Assembly: GCF_007828035.1 (NCBI RefSeq)
Contig: NZ_VITV01000002.1
Location: 595,591-659,590 of the forward strand
Reading direction: 5' to 3'
DNA from: Nitrospirillum amazonense
GTDB lineage: Bacteria > Pseudomonadota > Alphaproteobacteria > Azospirillales > Azospirillaceae
Length of the DNA stretch: 64,000 nt
Shown: positions 61,261-64,000 of the stretch, in pieces
Layout of the letters: the number at the start of each line of letters is the position of its first letter
How positions within the stretch are numbered: position 1 is the first letter of the stretch
Notes under the pieces: model-generated
What the model saw: the letters and a program-made list of their open reading frames with translations, nothing else
The model's database searches: none
Told to the model about the DNA's origin: nothing
Program-made: the position numbers and the translations under genes

Positions 61261-62811
61261 TCAGGGCTTGGCGCCGGGGCCCATGAAGACGCCCTCGTAG
61301 AAGGTGGGGCGTGCCGGGGCCGGCCCCTGCTCCGTCAGGCTGAATACCAGGGGGATGGAACCCTGGGCACCGCCATCGCGGGTCATCGACTGGCGCGGTA
61401 GGCTGACGAAGACGCGGAAGGTGGCGACGGCGTCGCCGTGCACCGGCAGCGTCACGCCATCGCTGCCATGAGCCTCGCCCACATCCTGTACGACCAGGGT
61501 CGCGCCCGGCTGGCCGACCACGCCCAATTGGAAGGCGCTTTCGCCCCGCCGCTTGTTGATGACCTTGATGGTGTAGCCGTTGCGCAAGGAGCCATCCGAC
61601 AGGGTGACATACAGCGGCGCCCGGTCGCGCAGCACGCTGATGCCCATGGTGGCGCGCGTTTCCAGGGCGGTCAGCATCACCCCCGCCACGATCGCCAGCA
61701 CCAGGGTGTAGATCACCACGCGCGGCCGCAGCAGGCGATAGCGATTGGCCTGCCCGCCCGCCTTTGTCTCCTGGTTGGCCAGGGTGTCGAAGCGGATCAG
61801 GTTGGGCGGACGGCCCACTTTGGTCATGATCTCGTTGCAGCTGTCGATGCACAGGCCACAGCCGATGCACTCAAGTTGCTGGCCATCGCGGATGTCGATG
61901 CCGGTGGGGCAGACGGCGATGCACTGGCCGCAATCGATGCAGTCGCCCCGGCCTTCCCAGCTGGTGCCGGCCTTGTGCGGCCCGCGCCGCTCGCCGCGCC
62001 AGGCCTCATAGGTCACCACCAGGGAATGCACGTCCAGCATCGAGCTCTGAAAACGGGGCCATGGGCACATATAGGTGCAGACTTGCTCACGTGCCCAACC
62101 GGCCAGGACATAGGTTGTGGTGGTGAAAAGGCCGACGAAGAAATATTCACGCATGGTGGCGTGACCGGTCAGCAGCGCCTTCAGCGCCGTGGGCGCATCG
62201 TCGAAGTACAACACCCAGGCCCCACCGGTAGCCACGGAGATGGCCAGCCAGGCGGCGTGCTTGGCCGTCTTGCGGAGCAGCTTTTCCCGGTTCAAAGGCT
62301 GGTTATCCAGACGGATGCGCGCGCCGCGGTCACCCTCGATCCAACGCTCCACCGCCATGAACAGGTCGGTCCATACCGTCTGCGGGCAGGTGTAGCCGCA
62401 CCAGACACGCCCGGCCAGCGAGGTCACCAGGAACAGGCCAACGGCCCCCAACACCAGCAGGCCGGTGATGTAGTAGACCTCCTGCGGCCAAATCTCGATG
62501 CCAAAGAAATAGGCGCGCGGGGCGGCGAGGTCGATGAGGATCGCTTGGTTGGGCGCCCCGGGCCCGCGGTCCCACCGCACCCAGGGAACGGTGTAATAGA
62601 CCGCCAGGCACAGGACCAAAATCGTCCATTTCAGCGTACGGAAGGGACCGGAAACCGCCTTGGGGTACACCTTGACCCGCTCGGCATACAGGCCGCCTTC
62701 CTGGCTGTCGCGGCTGGCCTTGATCGACTGCGGGCGGCCGTCACGTGGCGGCGCCTTGCGTTGTTCGACCGGGCGTTCCAGCAGGCCGCCGTCCTGGGGA
62801 TTGGTTTCCAT
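61261..62811 (-). CDS. ccoG: Cytochrome c oxidase accessory protein CcoG (FixG)
   Basis: A 516-residue membrane ferredoxin-like protein for the cbb3 locus. Family cysteines appear in RVWCGYTCPQTVWT and VCTYMCPWPRFQ. Two 4Fe-4S sets are in CIDCGQCIAVCPTG and CIGCGLCIDSC. Several membrane helices and a C-terminal periplasmic immunoglobulin-like domain follow. It probably reduces copper for oxidase assembly. ATG 62811 follows an AGGAT site. A FixK/FNR box lies about 104 bases upstream. Confidence 0.95.
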   Translation of the reverse strand: METNPQDGGLLERPVEQRKAPPRDGRPQSIKASRDSQEGGLYAERVKVYPKAVSGPFRTLKWTILVLCLAVYYTVPWVRWDRGPGAPNQAILIDLAAPRAYFFGIEIWPQEVYYITGLLVLGAVGLFLVTSLAGRVWCGYTCPQTVWTDLFMAVERWIEGDRGARIRLDNQPLNREKLLRKTAKHAAWLAISVATGGAWVLYFDDAPTALKALLTGHATMREYFFVGLFTTTTYVLAGWAREQVCTYMCPWPRFQSSMLDVHSLVVTYEAWRGERRGPHKAGTSWEGRGDCIDCGQCIAVCPTGIDIRDGQQLECIGCGLCIDSCNEIMTKVGRPPNLIRFDTLANQETKAGGQANRYRLLRPRVVIYTLVLAIVAGVMLTALETRATMGISVLRDRAPLYVTLSDGSLRNGYTIKVINKRRGESAFQLGVVGQPGATLVVQDVGEAHGSDGVTLPVHGDAVATFRVFVSLPRQSMTRDGGAQGSIPLVFSLTEQGPAPARPTFYEGVFMGPGAKP

Positions 62812-62908
62812 GGGAGTCCATCCTAGTAACCATACGCGGGCCAGCCCTAACGGTTGGGCCACCAACGCGGATATGGACGGACCCTATGCCCGCACCGCTC
62901 CCCTCGCC

Positions 62909-62922
62909 TTGCGATAGATCAA
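62909..62922 (-). promoter_or_regulatory. FixK/FNR box (anaerobox) of ccoGHIS
   Basis: Read on the minus strand it is TTGAT-CTAT-CGCAA, a good match to the alphaproteobacterial FixK pattern TTGAT-N4-rTCAA / TTGAT-N4-CGCAA. The centre lies about 104 bases before the ccoG start. Low-oxygen activation of the assembly genes is inferred. Confidence 0.75.
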
Positions 62923-63008
62923 CCGCCCGCCGGCCATTGCCGCGCCGCGACGGCAGGTCACAGCCGTGAAAACAACCGCTTGCAAAGTGCTGCACCTGTG
63001 ATCTGGGC

Positions 63009-63046
63009 AAAGAAAAACCCCCGCCGGATGGGGTGCGGCGGGGGTT
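63009..63046 (-). terminator. Rho-independent terminator of ccoP
   Basis: On the minus strand AACCCCCGCC, a loop and GGCGGGGGTT form a ten-pair stem, followed by TTTCTTT. It lies 100 bases past the ccoP stop. Confidence 0.85.
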
Positions 63047-63146
63047 CTCTCGTGCGGACCCTGGGCGGGGTCCCCCTGTGACACGTATTGGGGGAGGCAA
63101 GCGTCAGGGGGATGGGGGGAAGGAGGGTCCCACCCCCCCGTCGGCC

Positions 63147-64000
63147 TTACTTCCCACCGCCCAGGGTGTGCACGTAGGCGGCCAGCAGCTTGACGGTGGC
63201 CGGATCCAGACGCTCGCTCCACGCCGGCATGCTGCCGCGCCGGGCGTAGGTGATGGTCTGGACGACCGTGGCCTTGTCCCCGCCATAGAGCCAGATGGCG
63301 TCGTTCAGGCGGGGGGCGCCCACGTCGGGGTTGCCGTCGCCCTTTTCACCGTGGCAGGCGGCGCAATTGTCCGCGAACACCTGGGCGCCGCGGCCGGCGG
63401 CCGCCTTGTCCGTACCGGTGTTCGACAGGCTCAGCACGTACTCCGCCACGTCGTTGATCTGCTCTTTGGTCAGCAGGCCGTCGGCGCCGAAGCGCGGCAT
63501 GTCCGACACGCGGGAGTCCGGGTTGGAATTGCGCACACCGTAGGTGACGGTCTGCAGAATCTGCTCCGGCGTGCCACCCCACAGCCAATCGTCGTCGGCC
63601 AGGTTGGGGAAGCCCTTACCCCCGGCGCCGCCGGCACCGTGGCAGGCGGCGCAGTTCTCGGCGAAGGCGATGTGGCCGGCGGCCTGCACGTAGCCGCGCA
63701 GTTCCGGGTCCTTCTCGACGTCGCCGATGGGCGTGGCCAACAGCTTGGCCTTCAAGGGCGCCAGCGCCTGCTGACGGGTGTCCAGCTCGGACTTCACCGT
63801 GTCGCGCCGGGTCCAGCCCAGCACGCCCTTGGTGTGGGAGTGCAGGCTGGGCCAGGCGGGATAGAGCACGGTGTAGACCAGGGCGAAGGCGATACAGGCG
63901 TAGAAGGTGTACAGCCACCACTTGGGCAGCGGCGTGTTCAACTCCTTGATGCCGTCCCATTCATGGCCGGTGGTCTCCCGGCCCGTGTGGGCGTCTCTTT
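63147..64000 (-). CDS. ccoP: cbb3 cytochrome oxidase subunit CcoP (5' end outside window)
   Basis: Di-haem c subunit that passes electrons to the cbb3 oxidase. At the right edge the frame already reads HTGRETTGHEWDGIKELNTP, the usual CcoP start region, so only a few residues are missing. One membrane helix follows (WWLYTFYACIAFALVYTVLY). Two CxxCH haem sites are CAACHGAGG and CAACHGEKG; axial methionines are likely in VSDMPRFG and GSMPAW. Transcribed with the other cco genes beyond the window. Confidence 0.95.
   Translation of the reverse strand, partial: RDAHTGRETTGHEWDGIKELNTPLPKWWLYTFYACIAFALVYTVLYPAWPSLHSHTKGVLGWTRRDTVKSELDTRQQALAPLKAKLLATPIGDVEKDPELRGYVQAAGHIAFAENCAACHGAGGAGGKGFPNLADDDWLWGGTPEQILQTVTYGVRNSNPDSRVSDMPRFGADGLLTKEQINDVAEYVLSLSNTGTDKAAAGRGAQVFADNCAACHGEKGDGNPDVGAPRLNDAIWLYGGDKATVVQTITYARRGSMPAWSERLDPATVKLLAAYVHTLGGGK

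Larger units (their letters stand above)
62812..63146. other. Gap between ccoP and ccoG
   Basis: This 335-base region holds the terminator of ccoP (63009-63046) and the FixK/FNR box of ccoG (62909-62922). I see no gene in it. The arrangement separates the oxidase structural genes from the assembly genes. Confidence 0.7.

Overview
The window is GC-rich DNA with dense, short-spaced genes. It looks like a chromosome segment of an alphaproteobacterium, most likely a Rhodospirillales member near Azospirillaceae (Azospirillum, Nitrospirillum, Niveispirillum). The taxonomic call is inference. It rests on the recG / sdhE / mfd cluster, a FixK-type box in front of ccoGHIS, a short GluRS with an SKRLG loop, and the overall style of the proteins. 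No tRNA, rRNA, CRISPR array, insertion sequence or prophage was seen.

Layout. 1-8.5 kb: the tail of an upstream gene, a sulfotransferase, a VOC protein, a P-type ATPase plus cytochrome b561 pair behind a candidate FNR/FixK box, rpsD with its terminator and promoter, a MerR regulator translationally coupled to a membrane protein, and a peroxiredoxin-like protein. 8.6-16.5 kb: two tandem paralogous periplasmic TPR proteins, an exported amidohydrolase, an exported alpha/beta hydrolase divergent from an AraC regulator, and a trmJ / citramalate synthase pair. 16.9-24 kb: a chemoreceptor, a secreted VHL-beta-like protein, a 45-residue-repeat TPR protein, an AT-rich lipoprotein between 25-bp direct repeats, a decayed copy of the cysS 3' end, and another TPR protein. 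24-37 kb: gltX-cysS, a DsbA/FrnE protein, small-molecule hydrolases, VOC and thioesterase proteins, an AT-rich orphan, a DUF2189 protein, and a MetY/MetZ-type enzyme. 37-44 kb: a frameshifted TPR gene, mfd-sdhE divergent from recG, and a small methyltransferase-like gene. 44.5-48.5 kb: small orphan genes, a type III polyketide synthase with an ICMT-family methyltransferase (phenolic lipid pathway), and a Crp/Fnr regulator with a structured leader. 48.8-54.9 kb: one 2037-residue protein built almost wholly of octapeptide repeats. 55-58 kb: a hotdog protein, FliN, a diguanylate cyclase, and a mismatch DNA glycosylase. 58-64 kb: the biogenesis half of a cbb3 oxidase locus (ccoP end, ccoG, ccoH, ccoI, ccoS).

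How the parts fit. The cbb3 genes and the ATPase/cytochrome b561 pair both carry a FixK/FNR-like box, which suggests a low-oxygen regulon. The chemoreceptor, FliN and diguanylate cyclase fit a motile cell that changes lifestyle through c-di-GMP. The polyketide/ICMT pair fits alkylresorcinol or alkylpyrone lipids.

The most unusual item is the giant octad protein (48830-54943). Its repeat phase is unbroken for 246 octads, and it has a second layer of 56-residue and 80-residue modules. I could not match it to a described family from the sequence alone. Other items worth checking are the textbook MerR operator with an apparently leaderless start, the bacterial VHL-like secreted protein, the cysS scrap beside matching direct repeats, and a candidate small RNA ending in a near-perfect terminator at 48.4 kb.
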